Shown piece after piece: positions 1 to 12,900 of a stretch of 64,000 nucleotides of DNA. Location: assembly GCA_905116865.2 (NCBI GenBank), contig CAJHNH020000711.1, positions 151,001 to 215,000 on the forward strand, read 5' to 3'. The position numbers and the translations under genes are program-made. How positions within the stretch are numbered: the stretch's first letter is position 1; the number at the start of each line of letters is the position of its first letter. The notes beneath the pieces were generated by a model, which was given only the letters and a program-made list of their open reading frames with translations, was not told the DNA's origin and did no database searches. The DNA is from Candidula unifasciata (taxonomy: Eukaryota; Mollusca; Gastropoda; Stylommatophora; Geomitridae).

Positions 1-372
1 TTCATTTGCTATTTCTTACAGTGATTTAAAAAAAAGTGGGGGTGGGGTAACAGTGCTGCTGCTCCTCTAAGGTGCTTGTCAGAAGTGGGGTGGCCATCTT
101 TATATTCAATGTGACATCACTGACACTGTGCTAGGTCTGCACAGAGATGTCACATGCTTAACATTCTTGACATTTGACATCCTTTACAATACTGGCAGGT
201 TTGCAAGACAGTGGCATGGTTATCATCATCAGTCACTTCTACAGTTTTCTTGTGCAGCCACTCTTATTATATTCCCATAGTCTGCAGTGAATACATTGCA
301 GCCAACCTCTGTTGTGGAGATGACACATTTTTTTGGCACTTGATTTCCCTAATGTTCCTTTTGCAGATATTT

Positions 373-914
373 GGGCTCTCCTTTCAACTTCGGCCGGTAG
401 ACAAACATCGACGGCCGGTTAGTCAGAGTTATGTCCCCCTTGCTACAGTGCAATTACGGACTGGACAGGAGGGAACGAAACAAATTACATAATTACTGTG
501 TGTTGCCGATAGACAGCATACGGTTTGGGTTAGGGGTAGGGTTAGGGTTTGGTTTAGCGGTAGGATTAGGTTTAGGGTGTGGTTTAAGGTTACTGTCGCC
601 GCATCTTGTCTTCGCGCAAGCTCATAGTAGCAACCCTACCCCTAACCCTAGGGTACTGCACGCTGTCTATCGCCGACACACAGTAACTATGTCACTTGTC
701 TCGTTCATTCTAGTCCACTCCGTAATGAGTCAGCAGACGCGGTAATTGTACGCGGTCCCTAATTTGAGTGGCAGCGCTGGGTCTGCATGTCGACCTCACT
801 GTGTTGTTTGATTCGTGCCGTCTCCAGTCCGTAATTGCACTGTAGCAAGGGGACATAACTCCGACTAACTGGCCGTCGATGTTTGTCTACCGGCCGAAAG
901 TTGAAAGGAGAGCC
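373..914. mobile_element. Foldback MITE, family FB1, copy 1
   Basis: Long inverted arms of about 95 bp: GGCTCTCCTTTCAACTTCGG... on the left, and its near-exact complement on the right. Both arms share CGGCCGGTAGACAAACATCG. Flanking direct repeats GATATTT (366-372 and 915-921) look like a 7-bp target duplication. The core holds degenerate TTAGGG-like tracts in both orientations (about 525-600 and 640-655). There is no coding capacity. A second copy lies at about 35176-35700. The superfamily is unknown. Confidence 0.85.
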
Positions 915-1355
915 GATATTTGAACAATATTCTTACTGAGCAATCCAGATGTTTTTATGTTTTCCTTCTTTTCAACTCAATTATTGGTACTTTCATTTTA
1001 GCCCGCCCCAAACAAAGGGAATCCCAGAAACTCTGGGAAAGTCCAGTGTTCTAGAAGTGTTATGTGTTGGTTGTTTTCAGTGTTTATCTACTCACATCAT
1101 TCCCAGTGTTTCTTTCGTTGGTCATCACTGTATCTAAGTGCCTGTTTGGAAGCAATGGTTCTCAATTTGTCATTAATTTCTTTGACCTGGCAGCCAGCAT
1201 TTCTAAAAAGAATGAGATTAGTATTTTTTACAGTTTAATCAATTATTTGATAACTTGTTCTGTTGGTGTTATATTTAATTTATTCAATTACTGCCTTATA
1301 TATTATGAAACTTAACATAAACAGCTAGTAGTTGTAAATTTAATTTTTCTTTTAG

Positions 1356-1388
1356 GTTCTGCGCAAGCATTGGTAAGCTTGAAAGAAG
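1356..1388 (+). CDS. LIN9: LIN9 exon (first visible)
   Basis: A T-rich tract and TAG precede a 33-bp exon encoding SAQALVSLKE. It ends at the strong donor GTAAGT in phase 1. Human LIN9 has SAKALVSLKEG near its N-terminus. Two bases at the start complete a codon begun in an upstream exon that I could not find. Confidence 0.85.
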
Positions 1389-4300
1389 GTAAGTTAAAAA
1401 GGAAATCTTTTGCTGTTACTTTCAAATTAATTTTTTTCCGGTGTATGTTTAGTATTACCTTTTTAAGATTCTCCATATAAATTTTTGTGGAAAGTCGTTG
1501 AGGTGTCATATTTCTTGTTAGACATCCTTGTGAATTATATTAAAGGACATTAATGGACATTATCTTCTTTAGCTTTTTTTAAATATTTGATTAAAGGCTC
1601 CAAAATGCTGCTTGTAATTTCCTGGCATATATGGTACACGGCAGAGGGAATCAGCTTCACTGATTAGGATTTTATTCCTTATGGCAGTGATTTCCAAACT
1701 GTGCCATGGCGCCCAGCAGAGCCGCAACCTCTTCACCTCTTCGCCGTGGAATATTCCAGGATACTCAAGTTTTTTTTGTTTTGAACTCTTACATACAAAT
1801 AGTCATATTTTTACTTAGGTTAGCTCGCCACGGACAAATTTTAATTGAAAAAAGGCTCCGCGACTAAGAAAAGTTTGGGAGACACTGTCTTATGGTTCAG
1901 TCTCTCACCACAACTGCAAGCCGCTGTCGAGAGTACCATGCCATGCCAAGCAGCTTTGCCATGATTCCCAGAGACCTCAGTAACAGTTTCACTTGTGAAC
2001 TGAAAAACACAGACCATGAAACGAACCCAGGACCTGCAGGGCGCGAGGCAAATGGTTTAACCACTACAGGGATGTGCTACAGGGATGCAAATAGTTTTAA
2101 CCCTACATTACACAGAGGGTTCAGCGTCAATAGGCAAATAGTTCAGTGTCACAGTTCAGTGCAAGAAATAGTTAAACCACTTTGCTACAGGGATGTCCAC
2201 ATTACACAGAGGGTTCAGTGTCAAGAGGCAAATGGTTAAACCACTTTGCTACAGGGATGTCCACATTACACAGAGGGTTCAGTGTCAAGAGGCAAATGGT
2301 TAAACCACTTTGCTACAGGGATGTCCATATATTGTGTGTGTGATTGTGCGGGTATTTGCCATCTATGCCATCTCATGTATATTGTTGTATGAACACAACA
2401 TGCTATATTGATAAAATACAATTGTGGTCTTTAAAGAGAATGTTTGGAAGAGCCCAATTCAAGATAGGCCCTCATGGCCTATTTGTGACCCTTTCAAAAT
2501 AATCTGTAACATAGTGCTTACTTATGTTGCATAACACTTGATGTGGTGCATACTTGTGTACTTGAATTTGTGGCCTTGTCGATAGAAACTGCAGACAGTG
2601 TCTGTGTCTGTGAATTGGTTGGGAGCTTATTCTGCATTGGACACAAGGAGGACGGAGACGAAGGCTTTATCATGGCAGAGACCGAGATTAATCCTGTCTT
2701 CATTAGCCAGCTTCGTGTCACGTGGAGGGTCTGGAAGATAGTCAGCACTGAGGGGGCAACATAGACAGACTTTTAATCATTTTGCAGCTGCTATACTATT
2801 AGCTTGTGGACTCTTCGTTGGCTACTCATGTATGTACAGTGGATCCTCGCTTAACGAGCATAATTCGTTGCAAAATCATACTCGTTAAGCGAAAGACTCG
2901 TTATGCGAAGCAATTTTTCTCATTTAAATTAATGTAAAATACGATAATGCGTTCCATGTCGAAAAAAATACTCACAAAATGCTATGTATAAGTTAAACTA
3001 TAACATTTATTCAAAGAAAATGATATACATATTTAAGAAGAGGGAATCATCTTCACCTTTTCTTCAAACGCGGAACAAACCTACATGGAATGCAAATTCA
3101 ACTTGCAAAAAAAAAAACAAGTTGAAATTGTTACGATACATAGCTAATTATTTTTTTTTACTAGAAAGATGTCCAGAGACATTTTTTTTTATTATACTTC
3201 AAAATTTGGCGAAAATGTGACACAGCATTATCATTAAATTTGCAGCGCGCATGGCCACTTCCTTATTAGGGTAATGCTTCTCAATGTGAGAAGCAACAGT
3301 TTCCCATGCTTTCAGCAATTTTCCTATTTCGCCAGGAAATTGCTGCTTTTCTGTTACCTCCTCCTCCTCCTCTGACAAACTATCCTCCAAAACGTCTTGC
3401 TGTGATACATAATGCAACTCCATAAGCTCTATGATGGTCAGCTCTTGGCTGTGCTCTTCCACAAGCTCTTCGATATCACTGTTATCCACCTACAATCCCA
3501 TGATAGTGGCCAAAGACACAATCTCGTTGACTACAGGTTCCACAGGTGCTGTCTCGAACCCCTCAAAGTCACAAATCGACAACACTCTCCGGCCAAAGCT
3601 TCTTCCAAGAAGAAGTTAGGGCTCTCTTGGTAACCCCTTCCCCTGCCTTGACGGTCATCTTAAGGCAGGCAACGATGTGAAAGTGATTTTTCCAAATCTC
3701 TTTAAGTGTGCGGTTGGTCCCTTCAGTCACCTGAAAACAATGCTCGAAGAGTGCTTTAGTGTAGAGCTTCTTAAAGTTAGTAATAACTTGCTGGTCCATT
3801 GGCTGGAGTAACGGAGTGGTGTTGGGAGGTAGAAACTGGATCTTGCTTAACTTAAATTCATCAGAGAGGTCATTTTGTAGGCCTGGAGAATTCATGTACA
3901 TATATCACAATATAACACAAGTTTGAGAAAATGTGTGATCCCAAGTGACAATGCTACTGGAACGAGTGCTAAACACTGATGTAACATGCGCAAAATCCTG
4001 GACTTCCCCTCTCCTCGCCACCCGTTATGCGAAAATCGTTAAGCGGTCATTCCTGGCTCGTTATGCGAATTACTCGTTATGAGAGGTGCTAGTTAAGCGA
4101 GGTTCTACTGTATGTATGTAAGTTGTACTCCACCAGTACATCACACAAGCGATAAACACCCAGTGTAAGAAAGTGTCACCATGCAGTTGAGGATCACCCG
4201 TGAAGAGGTCCCAGAAACCCCATCAGCTGCTGGGCTATATTTCAGGCCCCGCTATATTTAGGGCTCCTGGCAAAAGCCAGGGTGTGGCTTTGAAATAACT

Positions 4301-7300
4301 AAATATTGCACCCCACAAGGGGATGACGAGATTGATAACTACTCATGAAGGAGGCAGAGCATATGTGGGAATGACCTGGATGCAGTGATGTGAGTTCTTG
4401 ATTAATTCATTCATTCAGTGTCAGCTTAAGATGGAGAAGAAGAGGGTTCTGTGTCTGTACAAACTTTGACGGTGACAAATCAGTTGGCTGTATCGGCCAG
4501 ATATCTGAATTCCTAATGATAAAATCCCACGTTTTGCAACACCTTATCTTAATTATATATACAGTCTTTTCACAATAATCCTCTTGAAAATATACTTAGT
4601 ATTTTCAATTTTCCAACACATCAGTTTTCATGAGGTTACAATTTATGTTTTCCATATAAAGAACTGGGAAACATTTATTCCTCAACAGTGAACACTTCAC
4701 AGACAAAATAGATTTAAGTACATTAAAATTTCACACTTAGCACATTTTTACTTTACCATACTCCATATTTTCCTTTAAAGACAAAAACCATTCTTTAAAA
4801 AAAAAATTATATTAAGAATGATTAAATATAAGAAATGACACTTAACTAAACAGTAAATTTATGTAAGCCGTATATTTATTTAAGACATGATTTACAAAAT
4901 CTGACCAACCATGAAGAAATAATGCTGATATTAAAATATTATGCTTCAAGGTTTAGAAGGTTAAATAAAGATGTTTAGATACTTGACTTAATGGGATCAC
5001 ATAGTCGTGAATGTTAGTCATTACTTTAAGCAAATGTTGATGAAAGATCTAGTCATGAAAGATTAATCAGATAATTTAAAAAAATTAATTTCTCTCATTT
5101 CCTCTAGGATTGGGATCCCCCCAGAGAATAGGTCATTATGTGAGTAATTGATATTGTTCTTTGTCATGTATATCTTTTTTTTTCTTACACATTGAGTTGG
5201 TTGGTTGATGGATACTATGGAGGACACAAGTTTTAACTCCCAATAGAATGAATTCCAGAGCCCAATTTTAGATAAAGAATTGAGGGCGGGGGCAGACCCC
5301 TTCCCTCGCCCAACAAGCCTGAAGACTAATGTGCCTAATTAGCAGGTGTTTCCTTCGACCTCTGCCTTCCACTGCCTGAGAGGTGAGGAACCAGCAGTCT
5401 GCACACACAAAAAAGCCAGATCTATAAAACAGACACACTCACACAATTCAAGTTCTGGAACAAGACAAGTCCAAAAGTAGAAGAACAACCAGAACTTTTC
5501 GTCAAGAGTTTACAGATGGTAAACACGAAAAGGATGTAAGGAAATATCAATCCTTTCTCTGTGTAAGGAAATGTCGATCCTATCTCTGTGTAAAGAAACA
5601 TCGATCCTATCTCTGTGTAAAGAAACATCGATCCTATCTCTGCGTAAGGAAACTTCAATCCTATCTCTGTGTAAGGAAACGTCGATCCTATCTCTGTGTA
5701 AGGAAACATCGATCCTATCTCTGTAAAGAAACGTCGATCCTATCTCTGTGTAAAGAAACGTCGATCCTATCTCTGTGTAAAGAAACGTCGATCCTACCTC
5801 TGTGTAAAGAAATATCGATCCTATCTCTGTGTAAGGAAACATTGATCCTATCTCTGTGTAAGCAAACGTCGATCCTATCTCAGTGTAAGAAAACGTTGAT
5901 CCTATCTCAGTGTAAGAAAGTGTTGATCCTATCTCTGTGTAAGGAAATGTTGATCCTATCTCTGTGTAAAGAAAACATTGATCCTATCTCTGTGTAAAGA
6001 AACATCGATCCTATCTCTGTGTAAAGAAATGTCGATCCTATCTCTAGAATAATTGACCAGTGTTAGCCTTTTGTAGCATACAGTAGAATGTTGCCTTTTT
6101 GAAGGACTCAATCTACGGACATGTGAATCAGTCATTTAGTAGGAGATCAACATATTCTAAATGAGTTTCTGATGGACATTTTCATCCATTCGTTGGGGTA
6201 GGGCTGATTAGTGCCAGAGGTTTCCTGGGCACCATGTCTCTTGGGGACACTAGCTCCGAGAACCCTAGCCAGTTTGATAGAGGTCATTATCCATGGTTCA
6301 TGACATGAACATCTGGCAGGGGTTTGGCATAAGATTTCATAAAACCAGCATTGGGAGTGCTGGTTTTTCTACGGTGATGTGCAGCACAACAGCCTTACAC
6401 ATGTGATCAACATCACCGCACCATATGAGCCTGAGTTGATTTCAGAGCCATATTGGTTAAAAAAAAAAAAACAACTTCTAGAGATTAGACAGGCACGCAC
6501 GCTAACTCCTCTGCCGCCACAGTTCATTCCTTAGATGTATTTTTGTTTACAGACTCCAGGTCTGTTCCATGGAGCAAAACTGTTCTTTCTCCCCATGTGG
6601 GTTAAACCTATAAAGCAAAACTGTTCTTTCTCCCCATGTGGGTTAAATCTTTGGAGCAAAACTATTCTTTCTGCCCATTCTTCTTAGATGCTAAAGTTTT
6701 TTTTGTGGGGGGGGGGGGGGGGGGGGGGGCGCGAGAATGAACCCACAACCCCTTGAAAAGCATGTTTTAGAAGGCAACTCAAGGGTTTGTTGAAATCGGA
6801 TGTTTTGAGTTAAAAGGTGCAGATATTGTGGCTTGTCTGTTAACATCGCAGTTTACCAGCCACTCTTTTTAAGGGCAAACACACACACACACAAAATTAC
6901 TGTTTTTTTTTCCACTTTGTAGAGGGTGCGTCTATTGTTAGTGTAGGTGTGACATATGTCCAGATACACAACAGTATTTTCCACTGCTTCATCATCATCA
7001 TCATCTTGTCTCCTGCCAACTGGCGTAGGCGCTCATGCTCCTCCACAGATCAGGATCCCTGGTTCCCTGGAACAGCTCTCTTGATAATACCCCTCCATGC
7101 CATCGTTTCAGTCCATCCAGCATCTTCTCTCTTGGTCTGCCTCTACTCCTTTTTTTATTGATCTTCCAGTTGTCACGATGTTCTCCAATGTCTCTCTTCT
7201 CATTATGTGGCCAAAGAACAGTGTGTGTCTCTTCCTTATTGTTGTATATAGAGATCTACTTTCATTCCGTTGCTTGCTTTTCTTATATTAGCATTATTCT

Positions 7301-7672
7301 AGGCTGGGTCTATCCAGACTGTTGTACAAAATGTGCTGAAATTATTTTCCCAGCCTTCAAGGATCAGAAAGAAAAATGCCCGCTTCTTCAATGATGATGA
7401 GGAGACGGATTACCAGGTTACCAGAACCCCCAAGAGAAGAGTCATTCAACAGCCCTCTGTAAGTTGTGAAGCTGTTCACATCATTAAGTGATGTTATGTG
7501 ATTTTTGTAAATAGGATGTGAAACAAATACGAAATAGGTGCGCAGTGATTGTTATATGGCCCGCATGATGTTGACCACATCCCCCGCTGAATACTGATTG
7601 GGTCTATAAAATCAAAGGTTAAAGTCGGGAGGATCGGCTTCATTGCACCGGGTTTTATCCCATATGGCTTGG

Positions 7673-7732
<60 letters not shown>

Positions 7733-9947
7733 GAAGGGCTAGTTGCTCCGGCGACAATCCCCAGAGATCTCCATAAAAAGTTCACTCATGAACTGAACGC
7801 CGCAGCCGTAAAACGAACCCACGACATTCAGAGCATGAGGCAGATGGCTTGGCCACCGAGACCCCGGAGACCGGTTTATAAAAATTTGGATCCAGCACTG
7901 TATGCCTGATGTGGCAGTGGGTTGAAAAGAGCCCTTTTGCTAATACTCTTTATTTAGAAGCATTTAATGTGTCAACCAGTCATATTTCGCTGATTGGTCT
8001 ATAAACAGTATGCATCTGACACTATGCCTAATTCAGTATCTTTGGCATTATTCTTTTCTAGACCGTTCGGGTTAAAAGGGTTAAGGTAAGTTAATGTTGA
8101 TCTTTGAAATTACATGACCAAGGTGTTAGTGTGGACAGCTGCATTGTGGAGATAGTACCTGATCGATTGATGAGGCATGGTGGTTGTTGAACAGTAGCAT
8201 TTTGGAATTGTAATTACACATTATATTTTGCTATAATTTGTGGTATTGTTGTTGCAGCCTGCGCCACCAAGAGCGGCTATTGTTCCCCCCACCACTGCCG
8301 CCGCCGCCACCACCACCACTACGGCCATCATTAGTGGTGGAATGGACAAGAAAGTGGCCCAATCGACAGGGCTGAGATTACGAAACCTCCTAAAGTTGCC
8401 TAAAGCACACAAATGGGTGTGCTATGAATGGTTTTATTCCAACATTGATGCGTAAGTGTTTTTGTGACAGGTATGTCTTTTTCTCTCACTGTTTCTGAGA
8501 TCTACATAGTCAGTGGTGCGTGTAATCTTGTTTGCTGCAAGTCACCTTGGTGTGACGCGCTGGCCTGCGGGTATAAAGATCATTGGTTCAAGTCCTGATG
8601 GAGCCGGACTATTTTCGGTAATCACATTGGCTCACAGGTGGACCCAGCCTTGAATGGGTGCCAGGTAAAGTCCTGGTTAGTAAAGGCAAGCAGCATAATG
8701 TTTACCACATCGCCCACCGAGCGCCAGCTGGTCTATATAATGTATGTCTAGCCCTATAAAATGTTGTATACCCATTATTTTGTTGATGTCTCAGTTGACT
8801 CACTGAGGCATCAGCTATGGCCTTCAGGAATGGAAATAGTTAAGAAGGACTGGGTAACCCCCCCTTCCCTTTTCCATAAAAGAGACACCAGAAACCAGAT
8901 GGAGTACTGTATATGTCAGGATGGATCAGTGAAAAGTTACAGACATTCTAAATAGTCGCTAACTTTGTAAATTATTTTTTTCAGGCCCCTATTTTTGGGT
9001 GAAAACGATTTTTGCATCTGCTTAAGAGAGTCGTTCCCCCAGCTGAAATGCAAAAAATTGCGGCGTGTTGAATGGAACAAGATACGCAGACTTATGGGCA
9101 AGCCAAGAAGGTGAGTTCAGCATGTAATACATCACAGATTTTAATGTGCCGATTGATCTTCATAGATGTAGAAGAAGTAAGTACAGACCAGAGGACGGCT
9201 GACACAGATTGAAAACTTTTTTTTTTTTTTTTGTTGCAACTGCGTTGTGCCTGTTTGCTGCCAAGCTACAATATTTGCAACTTTCAGCTGACACGTGCGA
9301 CCTCATTGAGTAATTGTTGACTGGGTTAACTTTTGAACAATTTCATGGGACATAACTTAGCCTTGTTTGTGTGGTGTTCTCTTGATCCTTTTATCTACAG
9401 GTATTGCTCCTAGAGAATCTGTCCAGGGCAACTGCGTGTAGACTGGTCGGCTTCAAGGAAAGGCAGAGGAAGTTAATGGGCTTTCCCCGCCATCCAAGAA
9501 GGCTTCTATAAATGCAGAGCCAACACATGGACAAAAATGTACTCCTTGATTCTAGAAAGTGGATGGGACATCTTAAACCAGAGCATTCCTTCTATGTGTT
9601 CTGAGGCCCCATTTTGGTTGAGTTCCCCATGGAAGCAGAATCAGAATATTGACTAGGAATTCCGTCCTCAAGTGGACATCATCGAAAATTTCTATAAAAC
9701 AGAGATAGGGGCTGCTTTCCTACCTTTTGGCAGATCCAGCAAATACTGCTAGACCCTTCATTTGAAAGACCATTTAGTACTTGATGGTTGATGTCAAGAT
9801 CACTCCAGCAGCCTTTATTTTTCAGGACATTACCCAGTACCCTCATTGAATCTACAAAACCTGTATCAGTATTAAGATATGGATATTAGACCTTCTGACT
9901 GGCAGTTGAGAGCACCTAGCCACCATGCTAGAGTGCTGCCTCCCTCC

Positions 9948-9991
<44 letters not shown>

Positions 9992-12900
9992 CACCCCCCT
10001 GCTAAGAAATAAAATGCAAGAGAATAATCGTACATACAGTAACTTGTTAGAATAAATATGTTAAGTGCAGCATTCATTCAGTAGCATGTCCCTCGCGGAA
10101 CCTCGCTGCCATAACAACCCTCCGGAAAACCTTCCTATCATGAGCAAGATGTCCTGCGTCTGATACACCCATCTGGAGATCATCTGCCACATCCTGTACC
10201 CATCTTCTCCTTGGCCTTCCTCTTCCTCTCTTCCCAGGCATATACCCCTCCATTATTGTTCTCTCTAGACTTCCATGACGTTTCAAGTGACCAAAATATT
10301 TCAATTTTCTTTGTTTTATTGTCTTTTACTAGCCAACCCTCTTTATTCAGCTCTTGAAGTAGGATGCAGACCCAAGATATTACATTTTATATTCAAATGC
10401 ATTTATGCGCTGTTCCGCTTGTTTAGTAAGTGTCCAGGTCTCACAAGGCGTACAATTTGCTCTTAAAAATCTGACCTTTGTAATTCTATCTGTACAGTAT
10501 AATAATTTTTTCAGTGAAGCATTGTGAAAGATAAATACATTTTACATTGCTTGTTTTATGTTTTCTAGGTGCGGAGCATTTTTGGCTGGACGGAGAGAGA
10601 AAAGGATCAGAGAAAGATCAGGCAGCTACAACAGAGAAAGGCAACAGAGTTCAACTCTATCAAAGATTTGCCTGATGAAATTCCTCTTCACTTGGTTATT
10701 GGAACAAAAGTCACAGGTTGGTAAATTTTCTTCACCTGCTCATTTTCACTATAAATGTATTTTTTGTGTGTGTGTTTGTTCTATGTTGAAGTAGTTTGAA
10801 TTAATTCCTCTTCTTCTTCACGTTCACCAGCTGTAAACTCTGGCGGAAAGTTCTGGGTATTCCTTCACCTATGGATTTGAGTCTTGCTCCAGAACCTGAG
10901 TGTTGCATGCACACCCGTTAACAGATCTGCTTCATTTGTGTGTAGGCTGTTGGTTTCTTGCCTTTCAGGCAGATGCACTCTGACTTCAAAGGAAGCCCCC
11001 AGCTAGTCGACTCTTACAACATGCTTTTGGGAGGCGGTGAATCTGTTCTTGTATTTCCCACAATAGGGCCCTAGAACCCACACAAGGAGTTTACATTTAT
11101 TTATTTGTATGATGTTCCTGAAGTAATTAATGTGGAATTCAGCTTTCTCTGTGGTGTTTATATATTAATTTACAGTTTAAAGCTCAAACAATGGTTAATG
11201 TCTTCTTCTTCTTCTTCTTCTGCTTCTTCACTTCCTACAGTGACTCCATCTGTGTTTTAGAGGAAGATGTGAGGATCTTCTCTGTGCTGTTTCCAGTGTG
11301 TTGTATAAGTTAGTCTTTATTTTCTCATGGCTGGTCTTGATTCAGTCATTTTCCCTTTTGCATGGTCTTTCCCTTGCTCTATGTCCATTAAACTTCTTCA
11401 GCCAGTCTCGCTGTTTCAGTTGGTACTAGGGAATTCTCGTCAGATAGTCAAATCATCGCATCTTTAATAAACTTGTGGGTTTTGGTCCTAGCCTTCTTCT
11501 GATTTCTTCATTTTTAATTCTGTTCCCTTCTTGTTGCTCAGACAGCTCTTCTGAGTCTCATCTCTTTTGTTATGATTTTTGTCCTAAAATTTTTTTATTT
11601 GGATCCATCTTTGACTCTGGTAGCATACATTAGGCCCAGAAACAGTTGCCTTGGTGTAGAAAGGTATACTTCTGAGTGTCACAAGTGGTGTTTGTTGTCA
11701 CAATACCTGGTTTGCTTTAGCTCATCGTGTGTTGATTTTTCCTTCTGATTTTTGTTATAACTATTTTGTGAGATACATTATAATCCTCAAATGTTTCTGT
11801 TCATTCATTCACTTGGGTATTTCCATTTGTTTAGTTGGGTAAAGGGAGGAGAGAATTGTAATAAAAATGTATTGCCTAATTAAGAAGTTATAGAACAATT
11901 TGAAGGCCACAGGCACAAAAAGCATAATGATGCTTGAAAGAAATCAGTTTACTGGTAACTGACATCAGAAACTGAAGTACACCATGATGACAGCAAAGTT
12001 AGATAGGCAGGGAGAGACCAAGAGAGACAATTTGACATCGCAAGGAGGGACATCAAAATTGATTGGCAGTACACGAGACAGAAGTCTGAGGACAGACAAA
12101 ATCACATTGTGAGAAGAAAAATTATCCTTGTATGCTTAGGGGTCCCATTGTTTTAGGGAAAAACAAAAGACCCACTATCAGTGTTCAGATTACCTTCATC
12201 AGTTTTACTATTGTCATTTTTTTAAAATACTTATTTTATTATATATTTTTCATTTGATTCTACTCTCTATCTCAGTACCATTTATGGATCATTATCATTT
12301 GTTTTTCTATTTTTTTTTTCCTACTGGTATTACATTTTATCCATATTACTTTTGTGACTATTTTTCGAGTCTTCTTTTATTTTATTTTGTGTTATTTTAT
12401 TTTATTCATTCCACATCACCCTTTAAGAGGCGCTGGTGGTTGGAGTAGTCTCACATTTAATATAATTGAGTCAGTTCATGTTGAGAAAGACCCCGGCCGA
12501 AACGCTGATTTGTATTTCGTGTGCATGTTGTTCTGCTTCCGTGTTTCATTCAGGTTTTTAGTCACAGTTTACTGAATTAATTTCTTGCCTCCTAACGCAT
12601 GTTATAACAGTCGACTGAATAGGGGTGTTTTCTTCAAAGTCGGAGTGTATTTGCCTGAGAGGCAAGGAACCAAGTCTGTTAAGAAGTAAGCCAGAGCTGT
12701 AAAATTGGATGTGCATGCAAAACTCAGCTTCTGGAGCAAGACTAAAGCCCAGAAGTGGACAAACAACCAGAACTTTTCACTAGAGATTACAGCTGATGTA
12801 CATAAAGATGAAGAAGAAAAGTAGAATTAGGCAGTTAAATTCTGTTTGGTTCTTTAGAGCTGCAAATGAAACTACTGTGTATATCATTGTTTAGCAGTCT

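Noticed and set aside
525..660. Chromosome end or fusion scar from TTAGGG-like motifs
   Set aside because: The tract is degenerate, two-sided and inside a MITE that recurs at 35176-35700.
5422..5842. PYTEIGS-type repeat frames
   Set aside because: Product of the 27-bp array.
7643..7757. Ser-Leu and Arg-Glu repeat frames as coding
   Set aside because: They come from the (CT)n tract in SINE C. The same happens at 31408-31765.
9395..9430. Extra LIN9 exon after TTTTATCTACAG
   Set aside because: The required frame meets a stop after three codons (YCS), and the exon at 10569 already starts with the expected RC.
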